The notes beneath the pieces were generated by a model. It worked only from the letters and a program-made list of their open reading frames with translations, was not told the origin of the DNA and searched no databases. From the NCBI GenBank assembly GCA_028281795.1, contig JANQJE010000183.1, positions 1-36,093 on the forward strand: a stretch of 36,093 nucleotides of DNA, written 5' to 3'. Below, one piece after another: positions 1 to 9,051 of this stretch. The stretch is from Cohaesibacteraceae bacterium (GTDB taxonomy: Bacteria > Pseudomonadota > Alphaproteobacteria > Rhizobiales > MH13). How positions within the stretch are numbered: position 1 is the first letter of the stretch; every line of letters starts with the position of its first letter. The position numbers were made by a program, and so were the translations under genes.

Positions 1-1
1 G

Positions 2-1132
2 ATAGAGGCGCGCGAACCGGTTGCTGCCTCGGATGCCGATGCAAGTCTGCTGGACCCGCTTGAAGCTGAGCTCGCCGCACTTCGCGGCGAACTGGAGACG
101 TTGCGTGCGGGGTCTGGTGACGGGGCTCCGCTTGATGTGGATGCAGCGGTTTCATCAGTTCTTGACCCGCTGGAAGCACGCGTGGCGGTCGTTGAGACCG
201 AGCTTCAATCCGCCCTTGATGCACTTGCGGCTCTCGACCAGCAGGAGACGCCATCGGCGGTGGCGGAAACCGCGGATCCGGCGCTTGCCGACGGTCTGGA
301 TGACCTGGCCAGCGATTTCGCGGCGTTACGGTCCGAGGTGACGGACCTGCAAAGTACGGTTTCGGGCCTGCAATCGGCCATGGCTGATCTGTCACCACAG
401 ATCAGCGACCGTCTCGACGGGCTGGATGGATTGGCTACCGAGACCGGTGCGCAGATCAGCGCTTTGAATGAGCGTGTTTCGGGCCTTCTCAGTGATGTTG
501 AGACGCTTGGTTTGCAGACCAGCGCGTTGGGCGATGATCTGACGGCCCTGGCTGAAGCACCGGTCACGCAGGCGCCGGATCGGCTTGCTCGTCTGGGTGT
601 TGCGCTCGACGCACTGGTGGCCGCGCGGGATTCCGGTGCTGATGTGGCTCCACCTCTGGCAGCGGCACAAGGCGCAGCCTCCTTTGATGGCCAGCTTGCG
701 GATGCCTTGGCGCCGCTCTCGTCGGCCCAGGTGTCCGGTGCGTTAAGCGACGCTGCCATTCTGGCCATGTACGAAGACGTATACGATGCTATGCGCGCGG
801 CCGTTCCCGGTTCCGAAAGCGATGGTTTGTTGGGCGCTCTGGAAGAGCGGGCGCGTCAGATGGTGACCATTCGTGCGCCGGAAGGTGCGGCGCTGTCGGG
901 TGGTGACAGTCCTTCGGCCCGGCTTGATCGCCTGGGAAGTCTGATTGCAGCCGGTCGCTTTGAGGATGCCCTGGCGCTGAGCACCGGTCTGCCGGTGGCT
1001 ATGCAGCAGGCAAGCGGTTCGCTCGTTGAAACACTGAATGCCCGGGCCGCTCTGGACGATGCCATTGCCAATGCACGTCAGGCGTTGATGGTTCAACTCA
1101 GCGTTCCCGTGTCTGAGGTCAACAGCCAGTAA
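2..1132 (+). CDS. Mitofilin/MICOS-like coiled-coil protein, 5'-truncated at window edge
   Basis: Frame +2 is open from base 2 (IEAREPVAASDADASLLDPLEAELAALRGELETLRAG...) through the listed ORF 101..1132, so the TTG at 101 is probably not the start. Heptad-rich coiled coil then an Ala-rich C-terminal helical domain; lies directly upstream of a HemY-domain gene, as in alphaproteobacterial mitofilin loci. Confidence 0.75.
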   Translation: MEAREPVAASDADASLLDPLEAELAALRGELETLRAGSGDGAPLDVDAAVSSVLDPLEARVAVVETELQSALDALAALDQQETPSAVAETADPALADGLDDLASDFAALRSEVTDLQSTVSGLQSAMADLSPQISDRLDGLDGLATETGAQISALNERVSGLLSDVETLGLQTSALGDDLTALAEAPVTQAPDRLARLGVALDALVAARDSGADVAPPLAAAQGAASFDGQLADALAPLSSAQVSGALSDAAILAMYEDVYDAMRAAVPGSESDGLLGALEERARQMVTIRAPEGAALSGGDSPSARLDRLGSLIAAGRFEDALALSTGLPVAMQQASGSLVETLNARAALDDAIANARQALMVQLSVPVSEVNSQ

Positions 1133-1151
1133 ACCAACGGAGACACGCCCT

Positions 1152-3002
1152 GTGATACGCGTCCTCATCTTTCTCGGCCTTGTTCTTGCGCTGGCGTTTG
1201 GCTTTGCCTGGCTTGCCGATCGACCCGGTACCGTCGCGATCGACTGGATCGGCTATGAGATTGAGCTTTCGGCGATGCTGGCCGTGGTCGTACTGCTGGT
1301 GCTTCTGGTTACCGTGATGGCTGCCTGGTGGGTGCTGAAAGTCATCGTTCGCTCGCCGCAGATGATGGGTGGCTATTTCTCGGCGCGGCGTCGCGACAAA
1401 GGCTATGAAGCCTTGTCGGGAGGCCTTGTGGCTGCCGGGTCGGGTGACAGCAAGGCTGCGCAACGCTATGCGCAACAAGCGCGCAAGCTCGCGCCCGAAG
1501 CTCCGTTGACCCGCGTGCTGGCCGCCTCGGCGGCTGATCTCAATGGCGATGTCGACGCCAAACGGCTTGCTTATCGGCAGATGCTCGACGATCCGAAAAC
1601 ACAGCTTCTGGGCTTGCGCGGGTTGTATCTCGATGCCGTCAAGGACGATGACGAGGAAGCAGCCCGTCATTATGCCGATCAGGCAGCCGCTCTCGCACCC
1701 GCCTTGCCCTGGGCCGGTCAGGCCCAGTTTGAGGACCAGGTGCAGCGCAGTGACTGGCCGGCTGCGCGGGCCGCGCTGGAACGCAATCTGCAGGCACGGG
1801 TCGTTACCAAGGCCGAACGTAACCGTTTGCGGGCTGTGCTGCTGACTGCAGAAGCGATCGATCGTGAAGAAGGAGAGCCTGAATCTGCACGGCCGCTGGC
1901 GCTTGAGGCGCACAAATTGGCACCCGATCTCGTGCCTGCCGGGGCAGTCGCCGGACGGCTTCTCATCCGTGCCAGCAAGATGACCCAGGCGAGCAAGGTG
2001 ATCGAGACGACCTGGCGCAAGGCACCGCATCCGGAGCTTGCCGAGGTTTATCTCTATGTCCGTCCGGGCGATGCGGTGGCAGACCGGGTCAAACGCGCGC
2101 GCAAGCTTGCTCAACTCAGCGCCCATGCGCTTGAGGGGGAGTTGGCACTGGCCCGGGCTTTGATGGAAGCCGGTAAGCTCGATGAGGCGCGGCAGACGCT
2201 TGATCAGCATGCCGGGCCGGATGCAACACAGCGCGTTTGCCTCCTGATGGCGGAGATTGAGGAAAAAGAGGGCGGCGAGACGGCTGCGGTCCGCGGCTGG
2301 ATGGCACGTGCCCTGCGCGCCAAGCGTGATCCGGCCTGGGTGGCCGACGGCTACATCTCATCGACATGGGAGCCGGCTTCGCCGCTTTCCGGCAAAGTGG
2401 ATGCCTTTGAGTGGAAAGTGCCGGTGGAACGCTTCGCTGCACATGATCCGATCGCTATCCCGGATGATGCGATGAGCGATGATGGCCAGGTGTTGCTGCC
2501 TGCACGTCTGCCCGGTGTGGCTGTGGACGCAACTTCCGACGATGATGTTGTTTCCGGTAATGAATCAATGGTCGACGAGGTGAAGCCTGCTGATGACGCC
2601 GAACTGGTGGTCGAGGCCAAGCCGGAACCGGGCGTGCCTGCCGAACCTGCTCCTGAACCCGCTTCAGAGGCGCAACCTGTGCCGGACGCAGAAGCATCTG
2701 AGCCGGATAAGAGTGCTGCTGTTGAAGACAGCGAGTCCGAGAAAGATGAACCGGAGAAGAGCCTTCCGGTTGTCGCCAATGACGATGTCGTCAAAGAGCC
2801 TGCTGATTCATCGGACGCCGAAGACACCTCTCAGAGCGAGAGTGTGGCCGCGCAGCCTGCACCCGATGAAGCTGATGAGCCGGGAGCCGAGGACGAGGCA
2901 GCCTATAGCGGGCTGCCGCGTGGCCATGCACCAGACGATCCGGGGTCGGATAATGACCAAGAGGACACCGTCAGCGAACGGCGCAGGTTCCGTCTGTTCT
3001 GA
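1152..3002 (+). CDS. hemY: HemY N-terminal domain protein (TPR-like, membrane-anchored) with acidic/Pro-rich C-terminal tail
   Basis: GTG start; two N-terminal TM segments, then a TPR-like region (AAQRYAQQARKLAPEAPLTRVLAASAADLNGD...); adjacent to mitofilin-like gene; long low-complexity D/E/P/S tail. Confidence 0.8.
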   Translation: MIRVLIFLGLVLALAFGFAWLADRPGTVAIDWIGYEIELSAMLAVVVLLVLLVTVMAAWWVLKVIVRSPQMMGGYFSARRRDKGYEALSGGLVAAGSGDSKAAQRYAQQARKLAPEAPLTRVLAASAADLNGDVDAKRLAYRQMLDDPKTQLLGLRGLYLDAVKDDDEEAARHYADQAAALAPALPWAGQAQFEDQVQRSDWPAARAALERNLQARVVTKAERNRLRAVLLTAEAIDREEGEPESARPLALEAHKLAPDLVPAGAVAGRLLIRASKMTQASKVIETTWRKAPHPELAEVYLYVRPGDAVADRVKRARKLAQLSAHALEGELALARALMEAGKLDEARQTLDQHAGPDATQRVCLLMAEIEEKEGGETAAVRGWMARALRAKRDPAWVADGYISSTWEPASPLSGKVDAFEWKVPVERFAAHDPIAIPDDAMSDDGQVLLPARLPGVAVDATSDDDVVSGNESMVDEVKPADDAELVVEAKPEPGVPAEPAPEPASEAQPVPDAEASEPDKSAAVEDSESEKDEPEKSLPVVANDDVVKEPADSSDAEDTSQSESVAAQPAPDEADEPGAEDEAAYSGLPRGHAPDDPGSDNDQEDTVSERRRFRLF

Positions 3003-3112
3003 TCGGAGGGCCGCGTTCGTTGCTGCCTTGCCAAAGGGCAGCGATTGAGCTACCCGTCCGCTCCATTCCTGCATGGCCGGGCCGGTCTTTGTGCCGTCGG
3101 CCCCAGGGCGAC

Positions 3113-3188
3113 GCCGCTTTAGCTCAGTTGGTAGAGCACATCATTCGTAATGATGGGGTCACGTGTTCGAGTCACGTAAGCGGCACCA
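3113..3188 (+). tRNA. tRNA-Thr (anticodon CGT), CCA encoded
   Basis: Cloverleaf readable by eye: acceptor GCCGCTT/AAGCGGC, D-arm GCTC..GAGC, anticodon stem-loop CATCA-TTCGTAA-TGATG, T-arm ACGTG-TTCGAGT-CACGT, discriminator A and CCA at 3186-3188. Confidence 0.95.
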
Positions 3189-3460
3189 CTTTCATCCCTC
3201 TCCGTTCCTGCTTGCGGTTGGTCTAAAAGCCTGACGCCCGCTTCGGATGACCGACCTTATGCCTGTTGAGTTCAGGCTTTGCTGTCTCACCGGCACCATC
3301 AGTCCGCCGGCTTTGTTTCTTCAGGACAGATGTGTTGACCGATCGTGCGCTGACGCCGGGGCTGCTGTTCCTGCTGTCTTAAGGTGCCGAAAGCAACTTT
3401 GCCGTGAGCCAATCGGCACTTTTCGATCATCCGATTCATTGGTGATCATGGCGAACGCTG

Positions 3461-3489
3461 TTGACGTTCCGGCATGTTCTGTCTACAAA
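3461..3489 (+). promoter_or_regulatory. Candidate sigma70-type promoter for the gntR-led operon (TTGACG-N17-TACAAA)
   Basis: TTGACG 3461-3466, 17-nt spacer, TACAAA 3484-3489, directly upstream of the palindrome and SD of the GntR gene. Confidence 0.5.
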
Positions 3490-3524
3490 TCCTCCAAACC
3501 TGTATGACAGGTTTGGAGGATTTG
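3486..3524. promoter_or_regulatory. Perfect inverted repeat (18 bp arms, 3-nt spacer): candidate GntR operator
   Basis: CAAATCCTCCAAACCTGT-ATG-ACAGGTTTGGAGGATTTG; arms are exact reverse complements. Core TGTATGACA resembles FadR-subfamily TGTNNNACA-type operators. Confidence 0.8.
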
Positions 3525-3526
3525 GT

Positions 3527-4246
3527 TTGCAGATACCCGATAGCCAGACGGAAAAAAACGGTTCAGGCCGTGTGAATGAAGCCATCGGTGCGATCACACA
3601 GCACATTCGTGCACATGAATTGATGCCTGGCGACCGCCTGCCTTCCGAGGCGTCGCTGTCGAAGGATCTGAAGGTTTCACGGACCGTTGTGCGGGAAGCG
3701 TTTCGGTCGCTTGCCGCCATGCGCATCATCGAGCTGAATGTCGGCAAGCGCGCCACTGTCGCGAACATCGATCATGGTGCGATGTCGCTCATCATCGAGC
3801 ACGGCGTTCATACCGAGCAGATCAATGTCCAGCAGATCTACGATGTGCGCCGGACTATCGAAACACGCATCGTGACCCTGGCGTCGATCCGCCGATCAGA
3901 TGCTGAGGCCAATCACATTCTTTCGCTCGCCAAAGCGATGCGGGACGCCATCGATGCGCCGGAGACGCTCATGGAACATGATCTTGCGTTCCATGCAGCG
4001 CTTGCCGTGGCCAGCAAGAACCCGGTGTTCGCCCTTATCGTCGGCGCTTTTCAGGGCATCACCCGCCAGACCTGGCCCATCGGCTGGAAGAGCCGGACAA
4101 GCCGGGAAGCGCGTGAGACCATGATCGACACCCATCACCGCATCGCCAGCGCTGTTGCCGCCGGTAATCCTCAACAGGCAGCTGAAGCGATGGGCACGCA
4201 TTTCGATGAGAGTGTTCGTGCGTTGCTGCAGGCCGGTCTGTCATGA
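3527..4246 (+). CDS. GntR-family (FadR/FCD subfamily) transcriptional regulator
   Basis: wHTH motif PGDRLPSEASLSKDLKVSRTVVREAFRSLAAMRIIELNVGKRATVA plus FCD domain. Start set at TTG 3527 with GGAGGA SD at 3515-3520; the listed ORF start (3461) coincides with the -35 box. Confidence 0.85.
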   Translation: MQIPDSQTEKNGSGRVNEAIGAITQHIRAHELMPGDRLPSEASLSKDLKVSRTVVREAFRSLAAMRIIELNVGKRATVANIDHGAMSLIIEHGVHTEQINVQQIYDVRRTIETRIVTLASIRRSDAEANHILSLAKAMRDAIDAPETLMEHDLAFHAALAVASKNPVFALIVGAFQGITRQTWPIGWKSRTSREARETMIDTHHRIASAVAAGNPQQAAEAMGTHFDESVRALLQAGLS

Positions 4247-4256
4247 GGCGTCCGGC

Positions 4257-5462
4257 ATGAAGATAACCGCGCTTGAAACCATCCGGATCGACCAGCGCCC
4301 CAACCTTCTGTGGGTGCATGTCCACACTGATGAAGGGTTGGTGGGTTTGGGCGAAACCTTCTTTGGGGCCGCGACGGTTGAAGCCTACATCCACGAATAT
4401 GTTGCGCCGCGCGTTATCGGGCGTGATCCGTTGGAGATCGATCGCCTGGCGTCAGATCTGGTGGGATATCTTGGCTTCCGCTCGTCAGGAGCTGAGATGC
4501 GCGGCAATTCCGCCTTCGATATCGCGCTCTGGGATCTGTTCGGCAAGGCCACGGGCCAGCCGATTGCCCAACTTCTTGGTGGTTTCACCCGTCAGGAAAT
4601 ACGGACCTACAACACTTGCGCGGGGTCGGAATACATCAAGCGGGCCACCGGCCAGACAACGGCCAACTACGCGCTTGATACGACCGTTAAGCAGTATGAT
4701 GATCTCAATGGTTTCCTGCACAATGCCGATGAATTGGCGCTCTCCCTGCGTGAAGAGGGTATCACCGCGCTGAAAATCTGGCCGTTCGACATGGCGGCTG
4801 AAAAATCGGGCGGCCATTACATTTCAAGTGCCGATCTTGAAACCGCGCTCAAGCCTTTTGAGAAAATCCGCGATGCCGTTGGCAACACGATGGACATCAT
4901 GGTGGAGTTCCACTCCATGTGGCAGCTTCTGCCCGCCATGCAGATTGCCAAGGCCCTGGAGCCGTTCGGCACCTTCTGGCACGAAGACCCGATCAAAATG
5001 GACAGCCTGGCGAGCCTGAAGCGCTATGCCGATGTGTCGCCTGCACCGATTTCAGCGTCCGAAACACTGGCCTCACGCTGGGGCTTTCGGGATCTTCTGG
5101 AAACCGACGCAGCCGGCGTTGTGATGCTGGACATCTCCTGGTGCGGCGGTCTGTCGGAAGCACGCAAGATCGCTTCGATGGCGGAAGCCTGGCATCTGCC
5201 GGTCGCTCCGCACGACTGTACAGGCCCTGTGGTCCTGGCCGCCTCCACGCATCTTTCTCTGAACGCTCCCAATGCTTTGGTGCAGGAGAGCGTCCGCGCC
5301 TTTTACCGCACCTGGTACCGGGACCTCGTCACCGCGCTACCCCAGGTCACGAACGGCATGATCACCGTACCGCCCGGCCCAGGCCTTGGGCTGGAGCTGA
5401 ACCCGGACATCGACCGGGCTTTCACCACGTCGCGCAAAACGTCCGACGCAACCACGGTCTGA
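4257..5462 (+). CDS. Mandelate racemase/muconate lactonizing enzyme family protein (enolase superfamily; probable sugar-acid dehydratase)
   Basis: MKITALETIRIDQRPNLLWVHVHTDEGLVGLGETFFG... typical MR/MLE N-domain; barrel motifs (MVEFHSMW, WHEDP, SASETLASR, APHDCTGPV). Confidence 0.88.
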   Translation: MKITALETIRIDQRPNLLWVHVHTDEGLVGLGETFFGAATVEAYIHEYVAPRVIGRDPLEIDRLASDLVGYLGFRSSGAEMRGNSAFDIALWDLFGKATGQPIAQLLGGFTRQEIRTYNTCAGSEYIKRATGQTTANYALDTTVKQYDDLNGFLHNADELALSLREEGITALKIWPFDMAAEKSGGHYISSADLETALKPFEKIRDAVGNTMDIMVEFHSMWQLLPAMQIAKALEPFGTFWHEDPIKMDSLASLKRYADVSPAPISASETLASRWGFRDLLETDAAGVVMLDISWCGGLSEARKIASMAEAWHLPVAPHDCTGPVVLAASTHLSLNAPNALVQESVRAFYRTWYRDLVTALPQVTNGMITVPPGPGLGLELNPDIDRAFTTSRKTSDATTV

Positions 5463-5499
5463 CAACGGACCCAACCATGTTTCCGGGAGGAACAGAACC

Positions 5500-6474
5500 A
5501 TGAAACTCAAGGCACTTGCACTTGCTGGCCTCATGGCCACCGTTTCGGGACCTGCTTTGGCGCAGGATTCCCTTGATATCGTGTTCGCGCATCATTCGTC
5601 TGCATCCAACACGTTCTGGCAGGCGGTGAAAAAGGGCTTCGACGATGCCTGTGAGCGTATCGACGCCAACTGCCAGATGATCTTCACCCAAACCGAAGGG
5701 GCTGTGCAGGAGCAGCTGGCCAACATGGAAGCCGCGCTCGCCCGCCAGCCTGATGCGATCCTGACCTCGATCGTCGACAACACGGCGCTTGATGAAATCA
5801 TCCAGCGCGCCCGCGATGCAGGCGTTATCGTAATCGGTGTCAATGTCGATGACCTTGAAGGCGCCAACGGCAATGCCCGGCAGGCCTTTATCGGTCAGGG
5901 CTTTCTGGCGGCCGGTTATTCGCTTGGCCGGGCGCAGTCGGCCAATTTTCCCGAGGAGGGTCCGATCAAGGTTCTGGTCGGTATCTCGGCGCCAGGCCAG
6001 AACTGGTCGGAGCAGCGTGGCGGCGGAGTTCTGCGGTTCATGGAGGATTATGCTGCGGCCAATCCGGATCGCGAAGTGACTTTCGAGCGCATTGATTCCG
6101 GCACCGACCTTGCCACCGTCGGAGATCGCGTCGGCGCTTATCTCGGCGCCAATCCCGATACCACCGCTTACTTCGATACGGGCTTCTGGCATGCCGCCGT
6201 GGCGCGGGTTCTTGCCGACCGTGGCGTGGCGCCGGGCGAGGTGCTTCTGGGCGGTTTTGACCTTGTGCCGGAAGCGGTGGAGCAGATGCAGAACGGCTAC
6301 ATTCAGGTTCAGGTGGATCAGCAGCCCTACATGCAGGGCTTCATGCCGGTGATGCAGGTCTATCTGGCGGAAACCGTCGGTCTTGCACCTGCCGATATCG
6401 ATACCGGACAGGGTATCGTCACGCCGGAAGATGCTGATGCCATCATGGATCTGTCGGCCCAAGGCCTTCGGTAA
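5500..6474 (+). CDS. Sugar ABC transporter substrate-binding protein (RbsB/FrcB-type, periplasmic binding protein type 1)
   Basis: Signal peptide MKLKALALAGLMATVSGPALAQ; PBP1 motifs (QMIFTQTEGAVQEQLANMEAALARQPDAILTSIVD; VIVIGVNVDD). Confidence 0.88.
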   Translation: MKLKALALAGLMATVSGPALAQDSLDIVFAHHSSASNTFWQAVKKGFDDACERIDANCQMIFTQTEGAVQEQLANMEAALARQPDAILTSIVDNTALDEIIQRARDAGVIVIGVNVDDLEGANGNARQAFIGQGFLAAGYSLGRAQSANFPEEGPIKVLVGISAPGQNWSEQRGGGVLRFMEDYAAANPDREVTFERIDSGTDLATVGDRVGAYLGANPDTTAYFDTGFWHAAVARVLADRGVAPGEVLLGGFDLVPEAVEQMQNGYIQVQVDQQPYMQGFMPVMQVYLAETVGLAPADIDTGQGIVTPEDADAIMDLSAQGLR

Positions 6475-6477
6475 GCC

Positions 6478-6563
6478 GGTTCTCTTCGAACCAACAGGTT
6501 CTCCCAGCGTCCAGGCGGATCTTCTGCGGACGTAACGGCGATCGGCATCCTGTGCCGGTCGCC
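6478..6563 (+). promoter_or_regulatory. Intergenic stem-loops between binding-protein and permease genes
   Basis: GGTTC-TCTTC-GAACC (6478-6492) and an 11-bp stem GGCGATCGGCA-tcctg-TGCCGGTCGCC (6537-6563, one T.G pair); no U-tract. Confidence 0.5.
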
Positions 6564-6596
6564 ACTCATTCCTTCACATTGGGGGCGCATAGGCCA

Positions 6597-7577
6597 ATGA
6601 AACGGCTGCTCAAACTCTCGTTACAAAAGCCTGAGCTGGCAGCGCTCCTGCTTCTGCTTATTCTGGTCGGTGTTTTTCAGATCACCTCGGGCGGCTTCTT
6701 TCTGAGCTATGCCAATATGCGCGGTCTTCTCGGGTTTCTGCCCGAAATGGCGCTTGTTGCGGTCGGTGTGACGCTGCTGATGATTTGCGGCGAGTTCGAT
6801 CTTTCGGTCGGCTCGGTCTTTGCGTTGATGCCCATGACGATGGCCGTGCTGATGGTGGATGGCTGGGCCTTTCTTCCCGCCGTCGCCGTGGGCATGGGAT
6901 TTTGCGCCCTGATCGGTTTCGTCAACGGGTTTCTCACCATTCGTTTCGGCATTCCCTCGTTCATCACCACGCTCGGCATGCTGTTCATGGCACGCTCGCT
7001 GACCGTGGTGATCTCCGGCGGTTTCCCGCCGCGCCTGAAGCTTGATGAGATCCCGGAGCACCTGTTCATTGCATTCGTCGGGCCTGGCGATCTCTTCCGT
7101 GCCTCGTTTCTCTGGTTTGTCGGCATCGCGCTGTTCGTTGCGTTTCTGCTCGGCAAAACCAATTTCGGCAACTGGGTCCGTGCGACCGGCGGATTTCTGC
7201 CCGCAGCGCAGGCGATGGGCATTCCGACGGCGCGTGTGAAGATCGCCTGCTTCATGCTGTGCTCCATGCTGGCGGGCTTTGCCGGCCTGATCCAGGTTCT
7301 GCGCCTCGGCTCGCCATTGCCATCCATCGGAGAGGGGTTGGAGCTTCAGGCTGTTGCGGCAGCCGTCATCGGCGGTACGTCGCTGTTCGGCGGGATCGGC
7401 TCGGTCCTTGGAGGTGTTATCGGGGCCACGCTGATCCGGGTCATCGATAACGGCATGGTGCTCAGTCAGGTTGACAGCAACTGGTTCAAGTTCGCCGTCG
7501 GTGCGCTCACCATCCTGGCCGTCGTTGCAAACGCCTGGCTGCGCAAGCGGGGCCGAGCAATGAAGGTGGAGACGTGA
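6597..7577 (+). CDS. Sugar ABC transporter permease (RbsC/FrcC-type)
   Basis: Multi-TM; motifs GEFDLSVGSVFAL, GFVNGFLTIRFGIPSFITTLGML, GGTSLFGGIGSVLGGVIGA. ATG at 6597. Confidence 0.88.
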   Translation: MKRLLKLSLQKPELAALLLLLILVGVFQITSGGFFLSYANMRGLLGFLPEMALVAVGVTLLMICGEFDLSVGSVFALMPMTMAVLMVDGWAFLPAVAVGMGFCALIGFVNGFLTIRFGIPSFITTLGMLFMARSLTVVISGGFPPRLKLDEIPEHLFIAFVGPGDLFRASFLWFVGIALFVAFLLGKTNFGNWVRATGGFLPAAQAMGIPTARVKIACFMLCSMLAGFAGLIQVLRLGSPLPSIGEGLELQAVAAAVIGGTSLFGGIGSVLGGVIGATLIRVIDNGMVLSQVDSNWFKFAVGALTILAVVANAWLRKRGRAMKVET

Positions 7578-7579
7578 TC

Positions 7580-8314
7580 ATGAGCAGCGAAGCCATCATC
7601 TCAGTGCGCAATCTGCACAAATGGTATTCCGGTGTTCACGCGCTGAAAGGCGTTTCACTCGACTTCAAACCGAACGAAGCGGTCGGTCTGGTCGGCGACA
7701 ATGGTGCAGGGAAATCTACCCTTATCAATATTCTCTCAGGTCTGCACATGGCTGATGAGGGTGAGGTGTTCGTGGAGGGCGAGAAGGCCTCCATCGCCAA
7801 TCCGCGCGATGCGATGGATCTGGGTATCGAGACGATCTACCAATACAATTCAATGGTCCCGATCATGTCCATCGCCCGGAACATGTTTATCGGGCGCGAA
7901 CCTTTGACATTCTCGCTCGGCGGTATCGGCATCCTGGATGAAACCAAGATGCGCCAGCAGAGCGTCGACGCCATCGCCGATGTCGACCTTCATCTCCGCT
8001 CACCTGATGCGCTCGTTGGAGAGCTTTCCGGCGGTCAGCGGCAGGGCGTTGCCATTGCCCGTGCCATGCATTTCCGCTCCAAGGTTATGATCCTCGATGA
8101 GCCAACCAACCATCTCTCGGTGAAAGAGACGACCAAGGTGATCGGGTTCGTCAAATCTCTCAAAGAGCAGAATGTCACGGGCATCTTCATCAGCCACAAC
8201 ATGCATCACGTGTTTGCCTGCTGCGACCGGATCATCGCCATGGCATTGGGCGAAGTCGTTCTCGACAAGCCCATCGGTGAAACAAACATCGATGAAGTCC
8301 ACGATCTGCTCTGA
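7580..8314 (+). CDS. Sugar ABC transporter ATP-binding protein (single-domain, FrcA-type)
   Basis: Walker A GDNGAGKST, signature LSGGQRQGVAIARAM, Walker B VMILDEPTNHLS; single ABC domain. Confidence 0.9.
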   Translation: MSSEAIISVRNLHKWYSGVHALKGVSLDFKPNEAVGLVGDNGAGKSTLINILSGLHMADEGEVFVEGEKASIANPRDAMDLGIETIYQYNSMVPIMSIARNMFIGREPLTFSLGGIGILDETKMRQQSVDAIADVDLHLRSPDALVGELSGGQRQGVAIARAMHFRSKVMILDEPTNHLSVKETTKVIGFVKSLKEQNVTGIFISHNMHHVFACCDRIIAMALGEVVLDKPIGETNIDEVHDLL

Positions 8315-8328
8315 CGGAAGGAAAACCC

Positions 8329-9051
8329 ATGACCGATTTTCTCAAAATGGATTTGTCCGGAAAGCGTGCGTTGATCACCGGTGCTCTGGGCACTCTGGGC
8401 AGCGCCATGGCGGAGCAGTTCAAACACGCGGGCGCCGATGTCACCATTCTTGATCGGCCAGACGGCGAGTCACGTGATGGGTTTGGCTATCTTGGCGTCG
8501 ATCTGAACGATCTTCCAGCTGCTGAAGAGGCTGTCAGAGCGGCTACGCCGTTCGATGTTCTGATCAACAATGCGGCGTTGATCATCAACAAGCCGCATGA
8601 GGCTTTCTCGCTGGCCGAGTATGAGGACCAGATTCGTGTCAACTCGTCCGCGGCCTTCGCGTTATCGCGGGTTTGCGCTCCTCATATGAAGGAGAAAGGC
8701 TGGGGCAAGATCGTCAACCTTACCTCCATCACGCTCAACGGGCAGTGGGACGGGTATGTGCCTTATGTTGCGTCCAAAGGTGCGATGCTGGGTCTCACCA
8801 AAGGGTTGGCGCGAGAGCTTGGACCGTTCGGCATCAATGTGAACGCCATTGCGCCCGGTGCGGTGAAGTCCGAGGCGGAAAACCGCGTCTTCGCCGACCG
8901 GTTGGACGAATACAATGACTGGGTGCTGGAACGGCAGTGCCTCAAATCGCGTATTGAAGCGAGCGATGTTGCCGATCTTGCGCTTTTCCTGTGTTCGGAT
9001 GCAGCGCGCATGATTTCCGGTCAGAACATGGCGATCGATGGCGGTTGGTGA
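8329..9051 (+). CDS. SDR-family oxidoreductase (probable sugar dehydrogenase)
   Basis: TGALGTLGSA Rossmann motif, NNAA, S..YxxxK (YVASKGAMLGLTKGLARELGPFGINVNAIAPG). Confidence 0.88.
   Translation: MTDFLKMDLSGKRALITGALGTLGSAMAEQFKHAGADVTILDRPDGESRDGFGYLGVDLNDLPAAEEAVRAATPFDVLINNAALIINKPHEAFSLAEYEDQIRVNSSAAFALSRVCAPHMKEKGWGKIVNLTSITLNGQWDGYVPYVASKGAMLGLTKGLARELGPFGINVNAIAPGAVKSEAENRVFADRLDEYNDWVLERQCLKSRIEASDVADLALFLCSDAARMISGQNMAIDGGW

Noticed and set aside
3384-3425. Terminator-like inverted repeat GTGCCGA...TCGGCAC followed by TTTTC
   Set aside because: Only 7 bp with a loop of about 22 nt and a short T-run; too weak to call.
4155-4256. N-terminal extension of the MR/MLE ORF upstream of ATG 4257
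   Set aside because: It overlaps the GntR coding sequence; MKITALETIRID at 4257 is the typical family N-terminus.
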